Notes: a model not told the origin generated them from the letters alone. A stretch of 10,570 bases of DNA from JAQGMJ01 sp036271855 (GCA_036271855.1 DATAZV010000267.1:1-10570), one strand, 5' to 3'. Positions 1 through 6,442 are shown, numbered from the stretch's first letter. Made by a program: numbers and translations.

Positions 1-1
1 G

Positions 2-301
2 CCAGAATACGTTGAAGCGATGTGGCTGATGCTGCAACAACCCTCGCCCGACGACTACGTAATCGCGACCGGACAAACGTTTGCGCTGCGCGAATTTGTA
101 GAAGCCGCGTTTGAATGCGTAGGGTTGGATTGGCGCGAGCACGTGCAGACCGACAATTCATTGGCTCGGCCAAACGAACTTAGGACAAGCAGGGCGAATC
201 CTGCTAAAGCATACGCACGTTTAGGCTGGAAAGCTGAACACTCCATGCCCCAAGTGGTACGCATGATGATCGAGCATGAGGCTCAAGTTGACCTTTCTTG
301 A
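2..301 (+). CDS. gmd: GDP-mannose 4,6-dehydratase, C-terminal fragment (5' end outside window)
   Basis: This is the last ~99 codons of an extended short-chain dehydrogenase/reductase that converts GDP-mannose to GDP-4-dehydro-6-deoxymannose, the first step towards GDP-fucose, GDP-rhamnose and related sugars for surface polysaccharide. The frame is open from base 2 and reads PEYVEAMWLMLQQ, then DDYVIATG, REFVEAAFECVGLDW, a RPNEL segment and KAYARLGW. These are the typical C-terminal landmarks of GMD (substrate-binding part; the Rossmann half and the catalytic Tyr-Lys lie upstream, outside the window). It ends at TGA 299-301. Codon use is less GC-biased than in the catabolic genes to the right (for example GTA, TTA-type and AAT codons), in keeping with a polysaccharide locus that may have been acquired. 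The family assignment is firm; the role in a particular polysaccharide is inferred. Confidence 0.85.
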   Translation, partial: PEYVEAMWLMLQQPSPDDYVIATGQTFALREFVEAAFECVGLDWREHVQTDNSLARPNELRTSRANPAKAYARLGWKAEHSMPQVVRMMIEHEAQVDLS

Positions 302-513
302 AGGACAGGTTACCTCCTTCTCATACACCGCCTAAACTGAAATCCATCGCGCTTGGTTGGCGACACAACCTTAGCGCGTTCCGTTTCGGGCGCGCTATTT
401 CCCGAAAATTCATTACCTGAAGGTGTAGCACCGCAAGAAATTCAAAAACTTGCGCCAAAACATTAATTCTCGTAAAATCAATTACTTACGAACAATATTT
501 CTCGGCAATCGCC
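302..513. other. AT-richer intergenic stretch without a gene
   Basis: No ORF here looks like a protein. Base composition drops compared with the rest of the window (22 of 60 bases are G or C in 421-480). Visible structure includes two interlocked inverted repeats at 373-407 (AGCGCG 373-378 with CGCGCT 391-396; TTTCGGG 384-390 with CCCGAAA 401-407), a small dyad TCGTAA 470-475 / TTACGA 486-491, and AATCG 507-511 / CGATT 514-518. There is no good U-tract terminator directly after gmd. The dyads next to the tRNA-like end could be recombinase binding sites, but this is only inference. Confidence 0.5.
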
Positions 514-534
514 CGATTCCCTGATTCGCCACCA
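514..534 (+). other. tRNA 3'-end fragment, possible integration (att) site
   Basis: The bases GATTCCCTGATTCGCCACCA (515-534) have the layout of a tRNA 3' end: end of the T loop (CGATT), 3' side of a T stem (CCCTG), a 7-base acceptor strand (ATTCGCC), discriminator A and encoded CCA. The matching 5' halves (a CAGGG T-stem arm and a GGCGAAT acceptor arm) are absent from the preceding ~100 bases, so this is not a complete tRNA gene. A rho-independent terminator begins 11 bases downstream, the spacing expected after a real tRNA gene. Such 3' remnants are typical of the distal att site left when an element integrates into a tRNA gene. The amino-acid identity cannot be assigned from the fragment. 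Chance similarity remains possible. Confidence 0.5.
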
Positions 535-545
535 TCAAATTTCAA

Positions 546-577
546 GCAAAAAAGCCCACTTCGCGTAGGCTTTTTGC
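546..577 (+). terminator. Rho-independent terminator (potentially bidirectional)
   Basis: Six A residues (548-553), GCC (554-556), an AC/GT inner pair around a TTCGC loop with one C-A mismatch, GGC (568-570) and five T residues (571-575). The A-tract and T-tract also pair, and GC at both ends closes the stem, so it can act in both directions. It sits 11 bases after the tRNA-like 3' end and about 245 bases after the gmd stop, so it more likely belonged to the tRNA than to gmd. Confidence 0.75.
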
Positions 578-851
578 ATCTTCACCAGTCCGGCAGGCGA
601 CGCGATGCGTCCCCCGATGGCCGGGCTTTACGGCGATTCATATTTGGTATCGCAAGCGTGATACTGGCATCTTTTGCTATACGCTCAGCCCCTATAGGAT
701 GCGCCAAACTGATGTTCCGGCGCCCGTTGTTCCAGCCGGCAAGTGCCAATATCCACCTTGATCGCCTCGCCGACTACGGGACGCGGAAGACCTCCCTCCC
801 GTCCAAAGCCTGACTGCCGCGATCAAGGCAATCAATAAGGAGGAGACAAGC
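578..851. promoter_or_regulatory. Upstream region of the VOC-amidohydrolase-TctC operon, with nested inverted repeat
   Basis: No protein-like ORF is recognisable in this 274-base stretch. It should hold the promoter for the plus-strand operon. The best promoter-like element is an extended -10, TGCTATACG (675-683), without a good -35 box, so I hold it only weakly. Closer to the gene there is a perfect 10-bp inverted repeat, CCTTGATCGC (756-765) and GCGATCAAGG (819-828), enclosing a second one, ACGGGA (776-781) and TCCCGT (797-802). The outer right arm ends 8 bases before the Shine-Dalgarno sequence, which makes it a candidate operator or structured mRNA leader. Confidence 0.4.
837..844 (+). 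promoter_or_regulatory. Strong ribosome binding site for the VOC gene
   Basis: AAGGAGGA lies 7 bases before the ATG at 852. It is close to the full anti-16S complement and fixes the start of the gene. Confidence 0.85.
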
Positions 852-1427
852 ATGCAGCGCATCCGCCCGCTGAAATTCGTCCACATCGTCTACCGCACCT
901 ACCGCTTCGACGAGATGGTTACGTGGTATCAGAAGGTGCTGGGCGCGAAAGTGCAGCACTATGATCCGGCCATCGCCTTTGTCACCTACGACGAAGAGCA
1001 CCACCGGGTGGCTTTTCTCAACCTCTCGGTGTTCGTACCCGACGGGCCGCGTACGCGCAACGACCTGGTCGGCGCCGATCACGTCGCCTATACCTACGGC
1101 TCGCTGAGCGACCTGGCGGAGAACTACGCGCAGTTGAAGGAAATGGGCATCCTGCCCTACTGGTGCCTGCACCACGGCATCACCATTTCGCTGTACTACG
1201 GCGACCCCGACGGCAATCGCCTCGAGTTCCTGGTCGACGTCTACAAGACCAACGAAGAGGCCAACGCCTTCATGACCGGACCGGGTTTCGCCGATAATCC
1301 GATTGGCGTCGAATTCGACCCCGACGAATTGGTGGCCCGCCTGCGAGCCGGCGAGCCGGAGTCGAATTTCATGATCCGCAAAGTGCATCAGCCGGTGGCG
1401 CCGCTGCGGCACCCGGTGGTGAGCTGA
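852..1427 (+). CDS. VOC-family protein, extradiol-dioxygenase-like
   Basis: A 191-residue cytoplasmic protein of the vicinal oxygen chelate (glyoxalase/bleomycin-resistance/type I extradiol dioxygenase) superfamily. Two beta-alpha-beta-beta-beta units are visible: KFVHIVYRT (about 8-16) leading into WYQKVLGA (25-32), and GADHVAYTYG (74-83) leading into YGDPDGNRLEFLVD (116-129). The likely metal ligands are His11, His77 and Glu125, a complete 2-His-1-Glu set, so an Fe(II)- or Mn(II)-dependent ring-cleaving dioxygenase is plausible; additional histidines (107-108) precede the second motif. At ~190 residues it is shorter than classical two-domain extradiol dioxygenases (~290). It is first in a plus-strand operon with an ACMSD-like amidohydrolase 51 bases downstream and a TctC receptor. 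A cleavage role on an aromatic acid is inferred from this context; glyoxalase-type or other VOC activities are not excluded. Confidence 0.85.
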   Translation: MQRIRPLKFVHIVYRTYRFDEMVTWYQKVLGAKVQHYDPAIAFVTYDEEHHRVAFLNLSVFVPDGPRTRNDLVGADHVAYTYGSLSDLAENYAQLKEMGILPYWCLHHGITISLYYGDPDGNRLEFLVDVYKTNEEANAFMTGPGFADNPIGVEFDPDELVARLRAGEPESNFMIRKVHQPVAPLRHPVVS

Positions 1428-1478
1428 ACTGCTTCAAGCGGCAGCCAGAAAATCTTTCCCTCAAGCAAATAACGAGAC

Positions 1479-2513
1479 ATGAAGCCGACCAAGATCGATA
1501 TCTACAATCACGTAATGCCGGCGGCCTACCTGGAACTGGTGAAGAAGCACGGCAAGGAGCCCGGCATGATCCGGCGCGTAAGCAACCTGCGCATGCTATG
1601 GGACATCGAGGCTCGCGTGGCAATGCTGGACCAGTGGCCGGAAGTGCAGCAGGTACTGACGCTATCGGTACCCGCCCCGGAGATGCTCGGCGGCCCGGGC
1701 GAATCGCCGGAATTCGCGCGGGTGGCGAACGACGGCATGGCGCAAATGTGCCGCCAGTGGCCACATAAATTTCCCGCCTTCGTGGCTTCGTTGCCGATGA
1801 ACAATCCTCCGGCCGCGCTGGAGGAGATGGACCGCGCCATCGAAGTGCTGGGCGCGCGTGGCATCCAGGTGCTGACCAATGTGAACAGCCGTCCGCTGGA
1901 TGACCCCGACTTTTTCGCCGTGTTCGAGCGCATTACCAACAAGCATCATCTGCCGGTGTGGATGCACCCGGCGCGGCCGGCCACCGGTGCCGACTATGCG
2001 GGCGAGGACAAGTCGAAGTACGAAATCTGGCAAGTATTGGGCTGGCCTTTCGAGAGCAGCGTGGCGATGTCGCGCATCGTTTTCTCAGGACTGCTCGACC
2101 GGCTGCCCGAATTACGCCTGATCACCCATCACTGCGGCGGCATGATCCCCTACTTCGCCGGCCGCGCGGAAACGCTGTGGGCCCAGTTGGGAAGCCGCAG
2201 CATCGATCCTGCGGAAGCGCAGGTGCTGGGCAAGCTGCAAAAAGCGCCGATGGAATATTTCAAGATGTTCTACGGTGACACGGTACTGGGCGGTTCCGCT
2301 TCCGCCTTGCGCTGCGGCCTGGATTTTTTCGGCGCCGACAAGGTGGTGTTCGCCAGCGACTGCCCGTTCGATCCGGAGGAAGGGCCGATGTTCATCCGCG
2401 AGGGCATACGCTCGATCGAGTCCCTGCAACTGGCCGACGGCGACAAGCGCAAGATCTACTTCGGCAACGCGATCGGGCTGCTGGGCATCCCCATGCCGCC
2501 GGCGGAAAAGTAG
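1479..2513 (+). CDS. Amidohydrolase 2 family protein, ACMSD-like decarboxylase/hydrolase
   Basis: A 344-residue TIM-barrel metalloenzyme of the amidohydrolase-2 family, which includes 2-amino-3-carboxymuconate-6-semialdehyde decarboxylase (ACMSD), gamma-resorcylate decarboxylase and related aromatic-acid enzymes. The expected metal ligands are seen at His11 (IYNHVMP), His163 (VWMHPA), His217/218 (ITHHCGG) and Asp294 (FASDCPFD). The first His of the usual H-x-H pair is Tyr9 here. Length fits the family (about 330-350). The start is the ATG at 1479, with only a weak purine-rich stretch before it, so translation may depend on the upstream VOC gene. No signal peptide; cytoplasmic. ACMSD acts directly after an extradiol dioxygenase in tryptophan and nitrobenzoate degradation, so adjacency to a VOC gene suggests an analogous cleave-then-decarboxylate pair. 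The substrate is not determinable. Confidence 0.88.
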   Translation: MKPTKIDIYNHVMPAAYLELVKKHGKEPGMIRRVSNLRMLWDIEARVAMLDQWPEVQQVLTLSVPAPEMLGGPGESPEFARVANDGMAQMCRQWPHKFPAFVASLPMNNPPAALEEMDRAIEVLGARGIQVLTNVNSRPLDDPDFFAVFERITNKHHLPVWMHPARPATGADYAGEDKSKYEIWQVLGWPFESSVAMSRIVFSGLLDRLPELRLITHHCGGMIPYFAGRAETLWAQLGSRSIDPAEAQVLGKLQKAPMEYFKMFYGDTVLGGSASALRCGLDFFGADKVVFASDCPFDPEEGPMFIREGIRSIESLQLADGDKRKIYFGNAIGLLGIPMPPAEK

Positions 2514-2517
2514 GAGG
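2512..2517 (+). promoter_or_regulatory. Ribosome binding site overlapping the amidohydrolase stop codon
   Basis: AGGAGG begins inside the TAG stop of the amidohydrolase gene (2511-2513) and lies 5 bases before ATG 2523. This favours 2523 over the in-frame TTG at 2520 and the ATG at 2532, and indicates translational coupling. Confidence 0.7.
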
Positions 2518-2522
2518 GCTTG

Positions 2523-3497
2523 ATGCATGCGATGAATTTTCCCAAGTGCCTGGCCGCACTGCTGTGCGCAATGATCGCCGCCAGCGCCCCGGCGCGGGCG
2601 GACTACCCGGACCGCGTAGTCACCCTGGTTGTTCCCTTTACCTCCGGCAGCGGCAGCGACATCATCGCCCGCATCGTCGGGCCACGTCTGTCCGAGCGCT
2701 GGCACCAGCCGGTGGTGGTGGACAACAAGCCCGGTGCCAGCGGCAATATCGGCGCCGACGCAGTGGCCAAGGCCGTGCCCAACGGCTACACCTTGCTGAT
2801 GGCCATCAATACCCTGTCGATGGCGCCCAATCTGTACAAAAAGCCGCCCTTCGATCCAGCGGCCGATTTTGCGCCGGTGATGAAACTGGCCGTGGCCAAT
2901 TTTTGCATGGTGGCCAATCCGGGCCTGCAGGCCAACGACATGGCCGGGCTGCTCGCGCTGGCAAGAAAGCAACCCGGTCAATTGAACTACGCTTCGCCCG
3001 GCAATGGCACCCCGCACCATCTGGCGATGGAGCTGCTGAAACTGCAGACCGGCGTCAACCTGACCCATGTGCCGTACAAGGGCATCGCCGGCGCCACCAC
3101 GGATCTGGTTGGCGGCCAGGTGCAGGTGATGTTTGCCAGCCTGCACTCGGTGCTGCCGCAGGTGAAGGCCGGCAAGCTGAAACTGCTGGGGGTGACGGGC
3201 GAACGCTCGCCGCTGACTGCCACTGTGGCGCCGTTTCGCGACCAGGGCATGGGATTCCTGGATGCGCTCGACGCCTGGTATGCCCTGTTCGCTCCCGCCA
3301 AAACGCCGCCGGAACTGATCGTCAGACTGCATCAGGATATGAGCGCGGTGCTGGCCGTGCCCGAAGTCCGCGAACAACTCGCCGGCCAGGGGCTGATGGT
3401 GCAAACCAGTTCGCCGGAGCAGCTGGGCGCGCTGATGCGGACCGATCTTGCGCGCTGGCGCAAGGTGATCGCCGACGCGAAAATCGTTGCGGACTAA
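2523..3497 (+). CDS. Bug/TctC-family periplasmic solute-binding receptor
   Basis: A 324-residue extracytoplasmic receptor of the tripartite tricarboxylate transporter (TctC, Bug) family, which binds carboxylates and aromatic acids in the periplasm. A Sec signal peptide is clear: a hydrophobic stretch CLAALLCAMIAAS followed by a likely cleavage site after APARA, before DYPDRVV. Family landmarks follow in order: VTLVVPFTSGSGSD, PVVVDNKPGASGNIGADAVAKA, NGYTLLMA, LNYASPGNGTPHH, VPYKGIAGATTDLVGGQVQVMF and KLKLLGVTGERS. Length matches the family. The membrane components TctA and TctB are not in the window, as is common for the many solitary Bug receptors of Burkholderiales. It is third in the operon, separated by 9 bases from the amidohydrolase, so it presumably binds the substrate or a product of that pathway. 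A signalling role is also known for some Bug proteins. Confidence 0.92.
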   Translation: MHAMNFPKCLAALLCAMIAASAPARADYPDRVVTLVVPFTSGSGSDIIARIVGPRLSERWHQPVVVDNKPGASGNIGADAVAKAVPNGYTLLMAINTLSMAPNLYKKPPFDPAADFAPVMKLAVANFCMVANPGLQANDMAGLLALARKQPGQLNYASPGNGTPHHLAMELLKLQTGVNLTHVPYKGIAGATTDLVGGQVQVMFASLHSVLPQVKAGKLKLLGVTGERSPLTATVAPFRDQGMGFLDALDAWYALFAPAKTPPELIVRLHQDMSAVLAVPEVREQLAGQGLMVQTSSPEQLGALMRTDLARWRKVIADAKIVAD

Positions 3498-3524
3498 GGC
3501 GAGCTCACCGAAGGCTGATCATCG

Positions 3525-4574
3525 TTACAGGGCCGCAGGAGCCCCAGACCGCGCGCTGCGGCGGATCGCCTCCAGCGTGGCGGCAATGTCGATGCTGGCC
3601 TGCGCCGCCCGCCCCGCCGCCGCAAAATCGCGTTCGCGCACGAGTCTGGCAAACGCCTCCGCCGAGAAGCGGAATCCGCTGCCGACCGGCGAAGCATCCT
3701 GCTCGTAAGCGATGGTCGGGGCGATGCCGCGGCGCACGCGCATGCTGCTCGGCATGTAGCCATACGGATGGCCCGCGTCCTGGGTGCTGGTGTGGTTCAG
3801 GTATTCCGTTTCGATCACGCCGGCGGAGCCGATGATCGTTGCGTGCCGGTGATAGGCGGTATCCATGGCGCAGGAAAGCTGCGCACGGCGGCCATCCGCA
3901 TACTCCAGCGTGGCCATCGTGCTGATGTCCACACCGGCCGTTGCCATCGTCGCCACCGCCGAGACACGGCTGGGTGCATCTCCCATCGCCAAACGGATGA
4001 GGCTCAGGGCGTAGCTGCCGGCATCGAGCAAGGCGCCTCCGCCAAGTTCCGGATTCAGGCGGATGTTGTTTTGCGGATTCAACAATGTAAAGCCGAAGCA
4101 CGCCTGCACGGAGCGCACCGTACCAATGGCCCCGCTGCCGAGCAGTTCCACCAGTGCGCCGGTCTGCGGCTGGAACCAGAAGGGATACGACTCCAGCAGC
4201 ATCACGCCATGACGCCGCGCGGCATCAAACATTGCCTCGGCCTCGGCGCGATTCAGCGCCAGCGGCTTTTCGCACAGCACATGTTTGCCGGCAGCCGCCG
4301 CCCTGATTGCCCATTCGGCATGCAGGCTGTTGGGCAAAGGCAGGTAGATGGCGTCGATTGCCGGATCGGCGAGCAGCGCCTCGTAGGAACCCAGGCTGCG
4401 CTCCACGCCGTTGGCGGCCGCGAACGCGTTCGCCGTTTCCGTGCTACGGCTGGCCACGCAGCTCACCCTGACTTGCGGGCTGGGCCGCACGTCGCGGATG
4501 AACTGCCGGGCGATGTTGGCGCAGCCGAGCACGCCGATGCTCAAGGGCTGGCCGGAACCGCTGTTGGTGGTCAT
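3525..4574 (-). CDS. Gfo/Idh/MocA-family oxidoreductase
   Basis: A 349-residue NAD(P)-dependent dehydrogenase. The N-terminal Rossmann domain has the nucleotide-binding loop GVLGCANIA (14-22), YLPLPNSLHAEW (77-88) and the family's CEKPLA motif with catalytic Lys103. The C-terminal alpha/beta domain contains LESYPFWFQPQ (127-137) and GGGALLDAGSYALSL (178-192), including the usual catalytic-region Asp184 and Tyr188. Members oxidise or reduce sugars, inositols, glucose-fructose, or trans-dihydrodiols; this sequence style is closest to the D-xylose dehydrogenase/dihydrodiol dehydrogenase-like subgroup, but substrate is uncertain. It follows the TRAP receptor gene after 18 bases and is the last gene of the minus-strand operon. 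Its stop faces the TctC gene stop with 27 bases between them and no visible terminator hairpin. Confidence 0.9.
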   Translation of the reverse strand: MTTNSGSGQPLSIGVLGCANIARQFIRDVRPSPQVRVSCVASRSTETANAFAAANGVERSLGSYEALLADPAIDAIYLPLPNSLHAEWAIRAAAAGKHVLCEKPLALNRAEAEAMFDAARRHGVMLLESYPFWFQPQTGALVELLGSGAIGTVRSVQACFGFTLLNPQNNIRLNPELGGGALLDAGSYALSLIRLAMGDAPSRVSAVATMATAGVDISTMATLEYADGRRAQLSCAMDTAYHRHATIIGSAGVIETEYLNHTSTQDAGHPYGYMPSSMRVRRGIAPTIAYEQDASPVGSGFRFSAEAFARLVRERDFAAAGRAAQASIDIAATLEAIRRSARSGAPAAL

Positions 4575-4592
4575 GGGTTGAACGTCTGCGGA

Positions 4593-5600
4593 TCAGCGGT
4601 TGGCCGCCTGGACCTTGTCCATCTCGGCACGGTAGATTTTCACCACGGCCGGATCGTAGGAGGCAGCGAACTTGTCGGCCACGGGCTTGGTCAGCTCACG
4701 CATCTTGGCCAGGGTCGCCGGCGGAATGTCGTTTATCTGCATGCCCTTGTCTTGCAGTTCCTTGCGGGCACCGGCGGACATATCGCGGCTGAGCTTGCGC
4801 TCAAAGGCCCCGGCCTCGATCACCGCTTCGCGGATGATCTTCTGCTCTTCCGGCGACATCTTGTCCCACACCTTTTTGCTGATCACCACCGGGTTGGCGG
4901 TGTACACGTGGTTGCTCACGCTGAGGAATTTCTGCACCTCATAGAACTTGCTCGTCAGAATGACGTTGAAAGGGTTTTCCTGGGCGTCAAGCGCCTTCGA
5001 CTCCAGCGCGCCGTACAGTTCGGGGAAAGGCATCGGCACCGGGTTGGTTCCAAGCGCGGCAAAACTCTCGATGAACATCGGGTTGGGGATCACGCGCAAT
5101 TTCATGCCTTTGAGGTCTTCCACATTGACGATCGGTTTGCGGCTGGTGGTGATGTTGCGAAAACCGGTCTCCCAGAAGGCCAGGCCGATCAGGCCCTTCT
5201 CGGGCAGTTTCGACATCAGGGTCTGGCCGAAAGGCCCGGCCAGCAGCGCGTCGACCTGCTCCCCCTTGCTGAACGAAAACGGAATGTCCAGCAGCGTGAA
5301 CTCCTTGATCACGCCGCCCATCACGGTGGCCGAGGGCAGGGTCATGTCCTGGATGCCGCCTTGCACGGCGCTCAGTTGCTGCTGCTCGCCGCCCAGCGAG
5401 CCGCCGCCCAGTTCCTGCACCTTGATCTTGCCGCCGCTTTTGGCGGCGACGATCTCGGCGAGCTTCTGGGCGGCAATCGAAATCGGCGCGCCCGGCTGGA
5501 CCACATGGCCGAAGCGCAGCGTGCGTTCCTGGATCTGCGCGCCTGCAGTCGAGCAGAAGGCGGCGAGGAGGGTTGTTGCAATTGCGATGCGAAGTTTCAT
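4593..5600 (-). CDS. dctP: TRAP transporter solute-binding protein (DctP family)
   Basis: A 335-residue periplasmic receptor of the TRAP transporter family, binding organic or sugar acids. The start at 5600 is supported by an AAGGAG site 8 bases upstream and by the signal peptide MKLRIAIATTLLAAFCSTAG with probable cleavage before QIQERTLRFGHV. The same frame is open further upstream to 5669, but that would place 23 residues before the signal peptide, so I reject it. Family landmarks: FWETGFRNITTSRKPI (142-157), DLKGMKLRV (162-170) with the carboxylate-binding Arg169, and FPELYGALESKALDAQENP (192-210). The Cys in LAAFC is preceded by Phe, so a lipoprotein box is unlikely. DctQ and DctM membrane subunits are absent from the window. 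The gene sits in one operon with the EthD-like protein (74 bases upstream) and the oxidoreductase. Confidence 0.92.
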   Translation of the reverse strand: MKLRIAIATTLLAAFCSTAGAQIQERTLRFGHVVQPGAPISIAAQKLAEIVAAKSGGKIKVQELGGGSLGGEQQQLSAVQGGIQDMTLPSATVMGGVIKEFTLLDIPFSFSKGEQVDALLAGPFGQTLMSKLPEKGLIGLAFWETGFRNITTSRKPIVNVEDLKGMKLRVIPNPMFIESFAALGTNPVPMPFPELYGALESKALDAQENPFNVILTSKFYEVQKFLSVSNHVYTANPVVISKKVWDKMSPEEQKIIREAVIEAGAFERKLSRDMSAGARKELQDKGMQINDIPPATLAKMRELTKPVADKFAASYDPAVVKIYRAEMDKVQAANR

Positions 5601-5674
5601 GGGATTGTCTCCTTGGTAATTGCTTGTTTTAGATGAAAATCGGATGAACCAGCCAGCTATTTGATGCATGAGAA

Positions 5675-6358
5675 TCAGGAAACGTCCGCCGATGTGGCGG
5701 TGTACGAAAGCAGATACAGCCCGCTGGCCTGGCCCGGTGCCGCGCCGCGGGAAGCAAGTGCTTCCGCTCCGAGTTCCAATTCCTGCAGCGACGTCAACGC
5801 TGCAGCGTCGTACCCACAGACGACAAATATCCAGTCCGCAGCCTGATCGGCGCCATTGCGCAACTTCTGTTCGGTTGTCGCGCCAATCGCCGGCGTCTCA
5901 TGGCGCAGGAGATGGGCACCGGTCAGGCCCGGGCGACTGACCAGGATGTCAATCAGCGAGTTGCAGTACGCCTGCAGCTCGGCGCTGCGACCCTGCGCCG
6001 GAGCAAGCCGCAGCGTAAGCGCATGCCGGGAAACGCCGCCGCCGTGCGTTTTCAGTACATGACACTGGCTGCGCACCATGTTTCGATGATGCGGCATCAT
6101 GCTGGTCGACCAGGGTGTGGGTGAGTTCAGGCTCGCCAGATAGTGCGGTGACGACAGCGTTCCGTACGCTTCGAGCTCGTACAAAACGAAAAAACCTTCG
6201 CCTCCAGTCGCGCTGCCCCAGCGCGAACCGCGGCGGAACCCGGGAATGCCCATGCGCTCGGGGAAATGCTCATGCGAGTGCCAATTCTCGAAATCGGCCT
6301 TCACGTCCGGCGCAATGTCCCACCACATGGCCAGCGCGGCCTGTCCAAGAAGCGCCAT
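5675..6358 (-). CDS. EthD-like dimeric alpha-beta barrel protein, two tandem halves
   Basis: A 227-residue protein with the look of a tandem ferredoxin-like (dimeric alpha-beta barrel) fold. The first half holds WWDIAPDVKADFENWHSHEH (12-31) followed by FPERMGIPGFRRGSRW (32-47) and FFVLYELE, the pattern of EthD-like and DABB proteins with a conserved His cluster (27, 29, 31). The second half (about 115-227) repeats the layout (LTLRLAP..., LVSRPGLTGAHLLRH, WIFVVCGY, GLYLLSY) but lacks the His cluster. I chose ATG 6358 because homologous-looking sequence begins at MALLGQAALAMWWD; an in-frame TTG at 6403 is possible but has no better ribosome site. The start lies one base after the stop of a 20-codon ORF. 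Function is unknown: such proteins are found in polyketide, hydrocarbon and aromatic degradation loci. It heads the operon with dctP. Confidence 0.75.
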   Translation of the reverse strand: MALLGQAALAMWWDIAPDVKADFENWHSHEHFPERMGIPGFRRGSRWGSATGGEGFFVLYELEAYGTLSSPHYLASLNSPTPWSTSMMPHHRNMVRSQCHVLKTHGGGVSRHALTLRLAPAQGRSAELQAYCNSLIDILVSRPGLTGAHLLRHETPAIGATTEQKLRNGADQAADWIFVVCGYDAAALTSLQELELGAEALASRGAAPGQASGLYLLSYTATSADVS

Positions 6359-6359
6359 C

Positions 6360-6422
6360 TCAGTGCCCGCGCCACAAGGGAACAACAGCCGGGTTCGACA
6401 CAAAAATGCGGGTGCGCTGCAT
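6360..6422 (-). CDS. Putative 20-codon leader ORF coupled to the EthD-like gene
   Basis: On the minus strand an ATG at 6422 is preceded by the strong ribosome-site sequence GGAGGG about 8 bases upstream. It encodes MQRTRIFVSNPAVVPLWRGH and stops at TGA 6362-6360, one base before the ATG of the next gene (TGAGATG). The downstream ATG itself has no clear Shine-Dalgarno sequence, so ribosomes finishing this ORF could reinitiate there. The peptide has no recognised homology and no run of a single regulatory amino acid. A misplaced start, or a frameshift joining the two frames, are alternatives. Confidence 0.4.
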   Translation of the reverse strand: MQRTRIFVSNPAVVPLWRGH

Positions 6423-6442
6423 TGTCTTTCCCTCCATTATTG

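Noticed and set aside
438..534. Complete tRNA gene ending at 534
   Set aside because: No 5' acceptor arm, D arm or anticodon arm can be formed; only the 3' end is tRNA-like.
574..813. 79-codon plus-strand ORF in the region before the VOC gene
   Set aside because: Starts inside the terminator tail, has no ribosome site, no recognised domain, and covers the inverted repeats.
2112..3404. 430-codon minus-strand frame over the amidohydrolase and TctC genes
   Set aside because: Low-complexity His/Gln/Arg/Gly-rich translation opposite two clear family members; no ribosome site or neighbour logic.
3768..5636. Very long plus-strand open frame (622 codons) antisense to the oxidoreductase and dctP genes
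   Set aside because: It spans two well-supported genes, its translation is rich in His, Arg and Gly without domain features, and such antisense frames are usual in GC-rich DNA.
5601..5669. Upstream in-frame start for dctP adding 23 residues
   Set aside because: It would put a non-signal extension before a classical signal peptide, while the ATG at 5600 has an AAGGAG site at good spacing.
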